Source of the DNA: Crambe crambe | Taxonomy: Eukaryota > Porifera > Demospongiae > Poecilosclerida > Crambeidae | Direction: 5' to 3' | Length of the DNA stretch: 64,000 nt | Assembly (NCBI GenBank): GCA_963924555.1 | Contig: OZ004581.1 | Span: 9,401,338 to 9,465,337, forward strand | Shown: positions 13,560 through 23,920 of the stretch, piece after piece | How the letters are laid out: every line of letters begins with the position of its first letter | Position numbering within the stretch: the first letter of the stretch is position 1 | Made by a program: the position numbers and the translations under genes | The notes under the pieces: model-generated | Seen by the model: the letters and a program-made list of their open reading frames with translations, nothing else | The model's database searches: none | Told to the model about the DNA's origin: nothing

Positions 13560-14630
13560 GTACCTGAAGATACTCTGCACCTCCATAACGTTCCAGGATG
13601 CTCTGTTTCTGTTCAGACTGGAAACTGTCCTTCTTGACCTTGAACTCTTTGTGCATCACCTCAAGTTTGGTGGGGTCAGCAAGAGGGTGGATGTCATTGC
13701 CGTGCTCATATGCCTCCCAGGCAAACACTAGGGAAGGGGGGGTAGGGGGGAGAGATTGGAGGGAGGAGCAAGGGAAGGGAAAAGGGGGAGGGTAGGAGAG
13801 GAGGGAGGGAGAGGGATCAAGACATGAAAAACCTCATACAGTCCATATACTACGTACTTTGAGTCCGAGCAAAATCTTTAATTTCACCCGAGGTCCTCAC
13901 AAAGTTATCACCAGCAAACTCCAACCTGCATACGTAACACACAACATATGTTTAATGTTGTACGTTTACTGTATCCATTAAGTAAAGATGGATGAATTAG
14001 GTGGGCATTAATTAGAATAGCATAACATTTACTGTGAAGGGTCTTTGTTGGTGTTCTTGTAGGGATTGTCCCTCATAGAACGAGTCTTGGGGTCGTAGTA
14101 GGCAGAGTTACTGTCCAAGTTGCGCAGGTACTTTGCAGTGTCCTCTCTGATCCTTAGGTTCCTCACTGTTGTCCGAGTCTTCGGGTCAAACTTGGTCCCA
14201 GCCATGTCTGCCATGTCAGCATATTTCTCCTCATCGGCATCACTACCATCACTGTCCTGAGCAGCCTCCTGCATGTCACATGATACTCACATGATCCAAC
14301 AATAGCAGAGCACAATAAAGAAGTCAATTTAAGGAGTGGAGGCAGCAGTCTTTACTTGACTCAACACAAGACTCCCTAGATCCAGGCTTAGCTAGTCACA
14401 CTAACCAGACCTAGTCTGCATGTCACATGATAGTCACATGATCAGTCCAGACTTAGCTAGCTAGTCACACTAGCCAGACCTGGTCTTGCTTTCCAGACTA
14501 TTGGATAGGGTCTGACAGACCTTCTGGTTGTTTAACTCTGCTTGGCATACTTTGGTTTACCAATCCTTTGTTTGGTAAAGGGTTGTTGACAAGTGAGACT
14601 GCTGTTTTTGGACCCGGCATACTCCCAATT

Positions 14631-14680
14631 CATACATACATACATACATACATACATACATACATACATACATACATACC
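14631..14680. repeat. (CATA)n microsatellite at the SLU7 exon 4 donor
   Basis: About 12 units abut the donor of exon 4. The right copy at 35705-35767 has about 15-16 units. The GTATGT donor itself is part of the repeat. Confidence 0.95.
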
Positions 14681-15700
14681 TTGATGGAGGTCTCAGAGAG
14701 TTTTCCTTCCATGAGTTCAGACTGGAGTCTATCTGCTTTCAGTTGCCTCTTGGCCATCTCCATCTTGGCATACTCTTCCACCACAGCCTGGTGAGCATCA
14801 GGGTTGTACCCGATCCCTCTTCCCATCGTATGTCAGGGTCAAGTTAGGATGCAGGTACTCATCGGGCTTGATGTCCTCACCCGTGAACTTTGCACCCACT
14901 TTACGAGGCCTCTACAAAATGCATACAGATGATTATACTGCTTTGATTGCCAGTATAAGAAAAATGCCTGGTTTGTGTTAGAAAGAAACATTTCCAGGCA
15001 AAATGCTATTGGGACAGGTACACTAGATATAATTGAGACAGGTACAAGTGTCCTGATGTAATTCAGATAGGCACACTAGAAGTGTCCTAATGTAATTGGG
15101 ACAGGTGTGTCCTAGGCATATTAGAAGTGTAATACTAGCAGAAGTGTCTTGATGTTATTTGAGGTCCAAAATCAGGAATGACATACTATAACCCACCTTG
15201 TATCTAGTACACTCTATACATGCCACACCCACCTCTAGACAGTCCTTCTGTTTGTGTGTCGTGGCACCACAGTTTTGACATGCCCCCTTCCTGAACTTTG
15301 TGGCTTTTTTCCCCTCAACAACTCCCTTCTTGTACCAGCGATCAAGCGAGTCATACTTCACCTGCTTCTCCTCCTGTGGTCGCTGATGTGAAAGGGAGGG
15401 TCTGTTATATGGTAAAGGGTCGTCATGAACGTGGGACATTAAAAAAGTCTCAGATATACACAGAGCACGTTCATGTTGAGACTTACATACCAAGGAGCTT
15501 GAGAAATGTACTGTGGTATGTGTGGGTTGATATCTCTGCAAGGAGGAAAAGGATAAAGACGTTCAATTTATTGTTTATTTTTCTTACTTTCCAGTTTCGT
15601 CGACTTCAGCTGGGGCTGTACCAGCCTTTCTTGCTTCTTCTAGTTCTTTCTTCTTACGCCAGTCGTCCCTAGAGAGCTTCTGAGCTGCAGCTGCCGCCAT

Positions 15701-15776
15701 TATCACATACGGATTTGATCGGATTCGGATATTTCGGATTCGGATATTTAAGAAGGTTCAAAGGTCGGATGGTAAG
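15701..15776. promoter_or_regulatory. Head-to-head SLU7/BORCS7 intergenic promoter, left copy
   Basis: Only 76 bases separate the SLU7 and BORCS7-like start codons. The spacer contains repeats of a GGATTCGGATATT-like unit and no obvious TATA box. A bidirectional promoter is inferred from position alone. The right copy has a rearranged version. Confidence 0.6.
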
Positions 15777-16629
15777 ATGTCTACGTTGAGCAGTCCTTCC
15801 CCTAAAACAGGTCGGAAGGAGGCACCTAGTAAAGTCACCAAGGAGCGGCTGGCACATATTCTACAACAGGAAGTGCAAGAGTGCGGTCGGGTGGCGCGAC
15901 AGCTCTGTCAACAGTCTAAATCCAGGGAGGTGGGTGTATCTCGTGTATCTGCTCACCTATCTCCTTTTATATACCATCTCTCCCTTGAATAATATACTCG
16001 CAGGTATTATTGAAGGCAGCTAAAAAGATGGCCGGTCAAGAAGGAGCAACACTTGCTGTAAGTCAACGACTTCTTTTATTTCAAAGAGAATATTCATTAA
16101 TTTTCTTTTATAAGAACCTTCGCCAGATAGACCAGTTACTGGAGAAATCACTAGAACAGTGAGTTATCATAAAATAGTGTAGGGCTACTCTGATGGCTAC
16201 CTTATTCTCTGTTTTCAGAACCAACAGCATAGGAGAAAGGTGAGTCAGTCATTAGATCAATTAGGTACTAGATAGCTAGTAGATCCAGTCAATGTTATGC
16301 TTAAAAGCAAGGTGGGTTAATGACCCACAAGACAATGAGGACATGTACCTTTTTAATACTGGCTTATATGGTAAAGGGTTGACTGTGCCAGACTATCAGG
16401 CCAAAGAGGATCTAGGATAAGTATCATGGACAAAAGGCTTGGTCCCAAGTGTGTCAACATAGCCACCATTCACATGGCAAAAATATGCATGCTATCACAG
16501 TAGCAAGGGTTGGCTATGCTACCATAGGCTTTATTGACTCTACTACATAAATGATGCAGGATGGAGCACACCAGTGTACTTCAGAGACAACTGACAGACT
16601 TGACAGGAATATGGGCAGTTGACACATAG
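15777..16629 (+). CDS. BORCS7: BORC complex subunit 7-like protein, left copy, 113 residues
   Basis: BORCS7 (formerly C10orf32) is a small helical subunit of BORC, which links lysosomes to ARL8 and kinesin for outward transport. Exons: 15777-15929, 16004-16057, 16115-16158, 16219-16239 and 16560-16629, all GT-AG and in phase, 342 bases in total. Length is close to the human protein (about 106 residues). Shared features are the [10 protein letters not shown] helix, the [15 protein letters not shown] stretch (human SSELLGQAARNMVLQE), and the C-terminal LEQTN...VLQRQLTDL heptads. The identification rests on a short helical protein aligned by eye, so a related BLOC-1/BORC subunit remains possible. 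One 21-base micro-exon is present. The gene ends 45 bases before the peptidase ATG. Confidence 0.65.
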
Positions 16630-16674
16630 ATTTTTTTTTTATTCATTCAAGTCCATCACAACAAAATTAATTTG

Positions 16675-17712
16675 ATGCGGGGGAGGATCTGCAGTAATAG
16701 GCGTGGCTCCTCCATGGCATGTAGCGATGAGGAACATAGTCGCAAGATTCTCTCGTATTGGACTGCTGAACGCATAAAGAATGCTCATCCTGAGCCTGAT
16801 CCAGACTTCATTCATACTGGTACAGAGCCTGACCCGGGCAACAAAGTCAAAGACACGGGTTACCATACAGACGCCATTTCCTCTTATTGGACTCGGGAGA
16901 GACTGGTCTCAGCAACTCCCGAGGCTGAACCTCTAGCTTGTGAAGACCAAGATGAAATAGACACACCGACAGCCACAGGAGAAGTAGAGGGCTTCCTAGA
17001 AATCGTTCCTGATGATAAAGTCGTGACGTTCCCTTACCAGAGTGTAGGCAAGCTATTCTACACCAAAGGCACTGCTGCCAGGAAGAGACACTTCCATGCG
17101 TCAGGATGGGTGGCCAACATCTCAACAGAACACCATGTAGTCCTAACTGCTGCACACTGTCTGGAAGGACTCGAAGGATCAGCAGAAAACATTTACTTTA
17201 TTCCCGGCTTCATACCTCCCCACACTGAACCTTTTGGAAGATACCCTCAAATGCCTGGAGGGCAGGGGATAGCATGGGCTGTCAACCCCAACTGGGACCC
17301 TCAGCATGTGTTTAAGTATGATCAAGCTGTTATCAAATTAGATAAAGATCCGAGCACTGGAAAGTACGTTGACGAAGTTGTGAAGGCAATTCAGATCGTA
17401 TCCAATCAGACGTATTTGCCAAACTCAGAATGGAATACAATTGGTTACCCAGTGGCTAGGAAGAAGTCTGATAATCCAGATGGAAAGATGGTGGAACGAA
17501 GTGGTAAATACTACAGACGGAGCAGAGATGGTGGCTCTGTTTATAAATATGGCAATCTTGTGACTGGGGTCAGTGGAGGTCCATGGATTCTTACTGGTTC
17601 AGGTGGTACCAGTAATGGAGTCCACTTTGGGTCCATTCAGAGTGGCTCATTTCATTATGCAGTCTCATCTTACTTCAAATACAGTGTAGAAAACTTACTC
17701 AAGTTTTTTTGA
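16675..17712 (+). CDS. Trypsin-like (S1 fold) serine peptidase, intronless, left copy, 345 residues
   Basis: A chymotrypsin-fold serine endopeptidase. The catalytic triad is visible: His at about residue 161 in VVLTAAHC, Asp at about 216 in KYDQAVIKL, and Ser at about 300 in GVSGGPW. Two N-terminal motifs, ILSYWTAER (about 25-33) and SSYWTRER (about 69-76), resemble the YWT-x-ER propeptide box that I recall from secreted bacterial and fungal trypsin/V8-like peptidases. The NPNWDP and VSGGPW surroundings also fit the glutamyl-endopeptidase-like branch. The single exon is unusual among intron-rich neighbours, and transfer from a microbe is possible. No signal peptide follows the chosen ATG, so a 5' exon may be missing or export may not occur. 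It lies 45 bases after the BORCS7-like stop on the same strand. Confidence 0.85.
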   Translation: MRGRICSNRRGSSMACSDEEHSRKILSYWTAERIKNAHPEPDPDFIHTGTEPDPGNKVKDTGYHTDAISSYWTRERLVSATPEAEPLACEDQDEIDTPTATGEVEGFLEIVPDDKVVTFPYQSVGKLFYTKGTAARKRHFHASGWVANISTEHHVVLTAAHCLEGLEGSAENIYFIPGFIPPHTEPFGRYPQMPGGQGIAWAVNPNWDPQHVFKYDQAVIKLDKDPSTGKYVDEVVKAIQIVSNQTYLPNSEWNTIGYPVARKKSDNPDGKMVERSGKYYRRSRDGGSVYKYGNLVTGVSGGPWILTGSGGTSNGVHFGSIQSGSFHYAVSSYFKYSVENLLKFF

Positions 17713-18057
17713 AACCCAAAGATATTAATTTTAGAGATTTAGCTGCCATTGTATTGTAGTAGGAATTTCTGAGTGTGGAAAAACAGTATGCTAGCTATCA
17801 CCAAGTATTATGAACGTGCATCTCATACTAATGGACACACTTAGGACCCAGCCTTTTGTTGAGAGGTTTGTCTTTGGTTACATGGACTGTATCAGTGCAA
17901 CCCTTGGCCTTGCATTGTTTATTTATTTTTCCCCCCTTCAGAATAATATAAATAGCTAATTATATAAACAGATTACTATTTTAACCCATCAAAAATTGTT
18001 GTACAGTTGGTGGAAAGTACGTAATTATTGGAAACAAGAAATAATTATGTTAAAATT

Positions 18058-18231
18058 AAAGCATTTGAACTATCACACACATACACCACTCCACTGTTAT
18101 CAACTGCTAGTCCATAAGGACAATTAAACTCTCCTGGTCTCTTTCCCATTCCAACTGCTAGTCCATGAGGACAATTAAACTCTCCTGGTCTCTTTCCCAT
18201 TCCACCAAATGAGGTCACAAACTGACCCTCA
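18058..18231 (-). pseudogene. 3' stub of the TRIM-NHL gene with an internal tandem duplication
   Basis: The minus strand encodes the end of the last NHL repeat (VTSFGGMGKRPGEFNCP, then YGLAVDNSGVVYVCDS), matching the C terminus of the gene at 39562-41692. About 53 bases (18150-18202) are a tandem duplicate of the adjacent stretch and repeat GMGKRPGEFNCP(H/Y)GLAV. Homology ends at 18231, where the segmental duplication stops, so no upstream TRIM exon exists here. Confidence 0.9.
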
Positions 18232-18274
18232 AATGACACTTTTTTCACATTTACCTTTTTTTCTTTGGAACTAT

Positions 18275-18275
<1 letters not shown>

Positions 18276-18306
<31 letters not shown>
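18276..18306. repeat. Poly-C tract, 31 bases
   Basis: Uninterrupted C run about 45 bases beyond the right boundary of the left duplication copy. Confidence 0.95.
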
Positions 18307-19572
18307 TTGATATCCCTTCGTTCATTCAAAGCAGCTAGGCCCATAGAAGCTATGATAGGAGTATCAAAGGCCTCCTAAGTATGTGGTAATTTAAAAGAAT
18401 TTTGTTAATGAGGTCATGTCAGGTCTTCCATATTATGGGGGGGGGTGTAAAGTTGTAACTAAGTACACCATTGGAAAGCTCTACAAGAGAGCTCTCTTTT
18501 GAGACCTAAATCAAGCTTATAGGGGGTAGTATAATGAAGATATGGACGTTTTAAAATTTTTATTTTTTATGGTATAATCCACCCTTTTAACTGAGAGAGA
18601 AGCTTGAGGCATGGGAATGAATTATTTCTGAAGTGACAATAATTATAATTGACATCAAAAATAAATAAGATCCTAGGGCCTCAAGGTCCCATGTATAAGA
18701 AATAATAAATAAAGTGCTAAATAAGAGAGGAAAAGAATGAATAAACCGCAATAAAAAGGAACTGAGAAGAAAGAAACTGAATTATGTAATTGTTGGGAGA
18801 GGTGGTACGATCATGGCTATTCCCCTTGGTGCTATTTCATGAAAATCTGTTCCTTCTCAGCAAAGTTCAGACCTCTGCTTGATGTAGCTGGGGAAAAGGG
18901 CTTCAAGATGACCAGAAAGTTCATGGAACCCTTCTCAACAACTGCTTGTATGAGTTGATGGGCTGTACAGACTTAGGATGCAACTCACATATAACTCAGA
19001 GCTAGGTTTGCTTACCAGTAGGTTGACCACGGAATAACAACAGTTTCTAGGCTAACGAACACGGTAAAGAGTCTGTAGAAGCTTGCATGCTAGTCTTTGG
19101 TGGGTGTGGTCTGAGAGCTCTGTCTCCCACGGGCATGCGCACAACTTGGTTCAAAGGTCAATGGAGAGTCTGAAAATTTTTCTACAGAGGTTTTCAGGTT
19201 GGTTGACCAGTAGAATTTGCATATGTGCAAGATAAATTCAAGCAAGCAAAATATACTATCATACAAATGCTAAAATTTGCGAGCAGGAATTTAATTCTGA
19301 CACCGTTGGTTGGCAAATTTTCAACCTGTAAGTCAAAACCTCGTCCAAAAAAAAAAATTCGCCCGCGCGGCGGCCAGCGTATCACGTGATCACCACAAAG
19401 GCAACGTCCAGCGTCTTGCCATTTCACTGTGGAAGGGCAATGCCTCCCTGTGGTTGAGCCGTCTGCTCCTCACCCCTGCAGTAGTTGACGGGAAGGTCTA
19501 ACTGTTCAGCATAGAACATCCTGGCCTATGCAGGCCAAAACACTATTGGTCATGTAAAAAAAATAATAATAA

Positions 19573-19606
<34 letters not shown>

Positions 19607-19666
19607 TAAAAAATTAAAAAACAAAAAACAAAGGCAACGTGCATGCTAGCCTCGTACCCAGGCCTT

Positions 19667-20356
19667 ATTAAAATAAGGGCCTGGTATCCACTGTTTGCGC
19701 GTGCGCGACCCCAGCATCTATGAATATCATTATAGTGTGCCGATGACGATGTAGAGTGGGCGGTACTAATTAGATGACTCGATCTTTGACGCAAGAACAA
19801 AACTCTTTCTCCTTGGAAGCAGACTTTAAAGAGGTGATTATTGAGGGTTCACACACTTCTTTCTCAATCCTCTGACCTGATCCTCCATCCGGAGCAAGAA
19901 CTGTGCTTCTCTTCCCAGCTACCACCTTTTTTCTTATTACGAATCTCGCGCGGCCAGACCTTTCTGAGACTAATAAAAGTTCTGGTGGTCCACTACAAAC
20001 GGCAGAATTTGGCTCTTTCCAGTCAGACGTACAAATACTTCGTTTTCTTAAACAGACCTGATGGGCCAGGCTCCGTTCCTCTACATAAGGCAAGCCCGAC
20101 GTCTCCAAGGGAAAGCGACGGCGTCAGAAAAACAAGTAACTATCGTTTGTAGCCTGTTTGTAGCCTACCTTGTCGGTAGCTGAAGCTGGAGAAGCACCTT
20201 CCATTGTTCTAACTATCAGCCGTCATAGAAACAAGGCCCCGCCCAATTATTGTGACGTAATACGTATCCTAAAATGTCCGAAAGTGCACAAATTCACGGA
20301 AAACCGTGAAAAACCAGCACATGCGCAAACAGTAGATACCAGGCCCTTATTTTAAT
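19667..20356. mobile_element. DNA-transposon-like element with about 40-base terminal inverted repeats
   Basis: The left end (19667-19706) contains ATAAGGGCCTGGTATC and TGTTTGCGCGTGCGC. The right end (20317-20356) is its reverse complement with three mismatches in 40. The unit is 690 bases. The interior has a minus-strand frame of 112 codons (19770-20108) that I do not recognise, so the element is probably non-autonomous. Target duplications are not clear at the ends I chose. Confidence 0.8.
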
Positions 20357-21639
20357 CATAGATATAAGAGGTTTACGGGATTGGAAACGGATCACGTGCT
20401 CTCGTTAGCAACTAACAACCGAGGCGCGTTGACAGCTGTGAATGACATAGCACTTTTGTCAAAGTTGCTGTTCTGACAAGATCCGTGAGGTAAGACTTAT
20501 GCCAATGATACTATAATACACTAGGGCATAGATTTACTGTATGAAATAAATTTTAGCTCAGATTTTCAAGTTTATTCCTACAAATACTACTGTGGTGGTT
20601 AATGGGACTGTAATCCCTCTCACGCTTGATGGAATCAATTGCTGTTGCCCATTTTCTGATCAAAAGGCATGTAAACTTTAGCTACATGGAATAGTAATGT
20701 TAGTTTTTGTATTAGCTGATGTATATTGTCTCTAGCATTTGCAAGTGGTGTTAAAACTGTAATCCCTCTCCCAAGAAATAGATTAACAATATTGCAACTG
20801 TATTAGTAATTTCAGGGAAAGGATAGAACAGTAAATGGAATTGGTGCATTTGTTTTCTATACAATAGTCATCCTATGGAGATGGCAAGCTTACTATATTT
20901 CCCCCCTAATATCCATAGGGTCCACAGGACAGCTGACTGAGCCGAATTCTTGAGATGGATGGTGTCAAAATCCAACAGCAAAGCTGGAAGTATTGCAATA
21001 ATGCTGATGAGGGCGAACTGAGCAGAAACTGGTGGATAACTTTGGGGCAAAATTATCTAGCTATAATAATAATGAATTTATGTCTAATTTTAATACCAAA
21101 AGTCATTCTGGCCTTTCTTTCAAATCAATCACATAAAATTAATGTATAATGAGCAATGATAGGTACTCATAGTTATAATTACAAGGAAAAAAGTTATGAA
21201 TAATTAATAACTTCCTTCCTCAGACTCTCCAACTTCAACTCTCTGACTCTTCACTTCTTCAATACCTTCCCCTTAGCTTGCTTGTACTATTCTGTGAGCT
21301 GTAGCGCGCGCGTGTATGCGCTATGTCATGCATGACTCGTGGCCGAAGTAAAGGCCTAACCTCGCGCCATCTCTGCTGCGATTTCTCAATCCCTGGTGCA
21401 GTTGTCACCTACAGTCTCCCTCCCGCTCCTATAGCCAAGGTGTACAGGTCGGTTGGTCGGTCATACTGACACAAGTGTATTATAGATGGGTAGTCTGGCT
21501 ATGCAATGGGCTCACTTTGTCCTGCCTACACTGAGATGTTTTCTGTACTTGTTTTAATGTCAGCCTTACTGGGCTGTGATTATGTGTGCAATTCTCTGTG
21601 CTTGTCCCTTATGTTTGTTTCTGTGATATATAGGCAGTG

Positions 21640-21835
21640 GATGTATAGTGACAGAGAGCCTTCATACTGGATGTATAGTGACAGAGAGCCTTTATACAGT
21701 GTGTATAGGGACAGAGAGAGCCTTCATACAGTGTGTATAGTGACAGAGAAGCCTTCACACTGGGTGTATAGATATAGAGAGCCTTCATACTGGGTGTATA
21801 GGGACAGAGCCTTCATACTAGGTGTATATATAGGT
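21640..21835. repeat. Minisatellite, period about 32 bases, six to seven degenerate units
   Basis: Units read roughly GTGTATAGTGACAGAGAG followed by CCTTCATACTG. Successive copies vary in length and sequence. The open frame across it (SDREPSYWMY and similar) is a by-product of the repeat. Confidence 0.85.
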
Positions 21836-22633
21836 GGACATGCCCATAGAGGTGTAAGGTCCATAGAGGTGTAAGGTATGCAGCCTCCTGGACAGATATT
21901 CTCCAGAATAGGAATAGGGGTCAGCACTGCAAGATATCCTATAGCTGTCCTAGACTGCATTCCCTTCACCTGTCTCCCATTGTTCTGAGTGGAAGCTTTG
22001 TCCTAGCTCTTAGGTTGGTCTTACTGATCCCTTTATAGAGGTGACTACATTGGTGCCCCATGTCTAGGTTGGGGAAATATGCTGGCATTAATAGGATGAT
22101 GTTGGTGCAATGGACGTAGGGATTGCTTACTCTGAAGAAAGACCCACAATGAATAGCAATAGCACTATATAGGGCGTGTACAATTCCCTGCCATTACAGA
22201 AAACTAGAAGTTCAGCCCAAAGTCAGAACTATTCAGACCAAGAAAATGAAAGCCAGCCCTAGCCACAGTGGTAGTTATTACTGCTACACCATTATGAAAT
22301 CAAAATACAAGCCCATTATTTTATTCCTCAATGGCTTACTTATGGTCACAATCAATTATAATTATGGTAGAAATACTATAATTATTCTAACAGCCTGTAT
22401 ACAGGTAAAATTATCCGGAGAGTTCAAATCAGAGTTCCTAAGCTGGTATATGAAGGGAGAGGGGAAGGGCACAGATACTACACTGGCTATTTACATGATA
22501 TGATACTACAAAGCTGCTTGTTGGTTATATGAGAGGCTGGACTGTGATACTTATTAAAGCCATTTTTGCCCCCCTCATAGACCCAGTCTCTTGCTCATTA
22601 GTGTCTGGCTGTGTTGCTCTATTTTTTTGAGGA

Positions 22634-23920
22634 TGGAATCTATCCAGGATATGTTGGTGGAAATCGGAGCACATTTATTATTATTGTACAAAGTGAAGAA
22701 AAACTTTTGTACATTTACTAGTTTTTCTGATGCATTCATACCAATATCACCTGTGGAGGTTGAGGATTCTACTAGACTTTCTTTAGAGTTTAAAACACTC
22801 TTTGAACTCAAGGAAGTTGCTGCAAATTTGCCAGAAAATGTTAAAACTTTTTTGGGAAGGGAGATTCAATGGTCCAAACTGGACAAGAAGATGTCGGAGA
22901 AGCACATATTGGTTCATTTGGCAAGCAAACTGTTGGTGCCATTATTTGGCAAAGTAACATTTGAATCTGGGTACATACCCCTTGTGAAGGGATTAGAAGG
23001 GATGGAAACTTCTAAGATCGGTATTGGCAGTAAATATACTTTGCATGGAACACCAGACCTGAGGCTGGAAGGCCTACTGTTTATAACAACCGAGGATGAG
23101 GATGAGGAAGAGGAAGAGGAAGAGGAAGGGGAAGTTGAGGCATCACTATCAAGTGCGATTGACAGCAGTGGTAAAGATCAACTTTGTGTCCATTTTATTT
23201 TTACTAAATTTGTTTTTAGGTGTGAGCTCAGGTGCAGATAAGAACGAGGGATATACGTATGTGGAGGATAAAAGGTGTATAGCAGATCGAGATCTCCATA
23301 AGTTAGTGGCCACAACTGTGACCTGCTCATTTACAAACCACAACAACCACCTAGACCTGAACCCTCTTTCTCCAACCTTGCTTTTGAACAGCAAAAGTTT
23401 CAGAGTTTGCATGTATGACTGTGTACATGATATACTCCTGTTATCACAGCCTATCGATCTGTTTAAAGTTGTAAAGAGTGGACGAAAGATACTTGCACCA
23501 AGTGCTTGCCTATTACTCTGGATAGTAGTCAATCACAGGTATGTTGTGCTATGTGTAACGTCTCTAGCACTCCAAGTGGGAGGGGCACATTCCTTCCCAC
23601 TTGCTGTGATTACTGCAGCTCAATACACCCCTATACATATACTTGCATTTTTGTGCATGCATTAGAAGTCTGTTTAATGTATGTAATCCCATTCACTTTG
23701 CAGAAAATTTCTTTCCAGACTGGATGACCCGTCATTTACAGCATCCTATCAATCCACAATATTACAAAGGATTAAAGATGATGGTGCATTGTCTCACTAT
23801 AAGGCTATAACAAATTATGATATATTTTTTCCTGGAGGTGCCAAAAGTGTCAACACAAACCCCATTAAACTCATTGAAGTGAATGTATTACCCCCGTCCA
23901 AAAAGGCAAGAACTGCTTGA
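22634..23920 (+). pseudogene. 5'-truncated copy of the unrecognised gene
   Basis: This is the right-copy counterpart of 1834-3108. It has the same three 3' exons and conserved splice sites, ending in a stop just after SKKARTA. The acidic tract is 12 bases longer than in the left copy, so the frame is kept. No equivalent of the 5' coding stretches at 166-1026 exists upstream, because the duplication boundary is at 22443. Without a new promoter it is probably not expressed as a complete protein. Only a few residues differ from the left copy (for example Y to S in EVEDYTRL). Confidence 0.5.

Larger units (their letters stand above)
7699..15700 (-). pseudogene. SLU7: SLU7 splicing factor, left copy, disabled
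   Basis: Counterpart of the intact SLU7 in the right copy, with 11 recognisable exons on the minus strand: 15588-15700, exon 2 from 15535, 15233-15401, exon 4 about 14688-14918, 14033-14268, 13858-13925, 13564-13727, 11181-11318, 10640-10747, 9525-9719 and 7699-7881. Two lesions break it. After the exon 2 sequence ending CTCAACA, eight bases present in the right copy (GGTAAGCA) are missing, which removes the normal donor. In exon 4 another eight bases (coding minus-strand CGTTGGAA, near 14811) are missing, which shifts the frame inside the conserved [13 protein letters not shown] motif. An upstream GTAAGT could rescue the first lesion only by changing the protein; nothing seen rescues the second. 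Sequencing error is the alternative. Confidence 0.85.
1643..18231. repeat. Segmental duplication, left copy (about 16.6 kb)
   Basis: This block matches 22443-39700 in the same orientation almost base for base. In the peptidase ORF I count 12 substitutions in 1,038 bases. Homology starts at the CTGGTATATGAAGGGAGAGG string (1643 and 22443) and stops after the string ACTGACCCTC at 18221-18230. The left boundary falls inside the unrecognised gene at 166-3108, whose 5' half is present only here. The right boundary falls inside the last NHL repeat of the TRIM gene that is complete only in the right copy. The copies differ by many short indels, microsatellite lengths and at least two larger insertions in the right copy. 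Confidence 0.97.
18307..22442. other. Spacer between the duplicate copies; no convincing gene
   Basis: Contains a TAA/ATA microsatellite (about 19560-19606), an inverted-repeat element (19667-20356), and a minisatellite (about 21640-21835). The 112-codon minus-strand frame at 19770-20108 lies inside the inverted-repeat element and has no recognisable domain. The rest is AT-rich with no coding pattern I can support. Confidence 0.6.

Noticed and set aside
14593..14847. Open frames with IHTYIHTY or MYVCMYVC runs (also 35524-35995)
   Set aside because: They run through the CATA microsatellite at the SLU7 exon 4 donor. Only the minus-strand exon part is real coding sequence.
16675..17712. Bacterial contamination as the source of the peptidase gene
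   Set aside because: It is flanked in both copies by intron-bearing animal genes with continuous shared sequence, so it is integrated in this genome.
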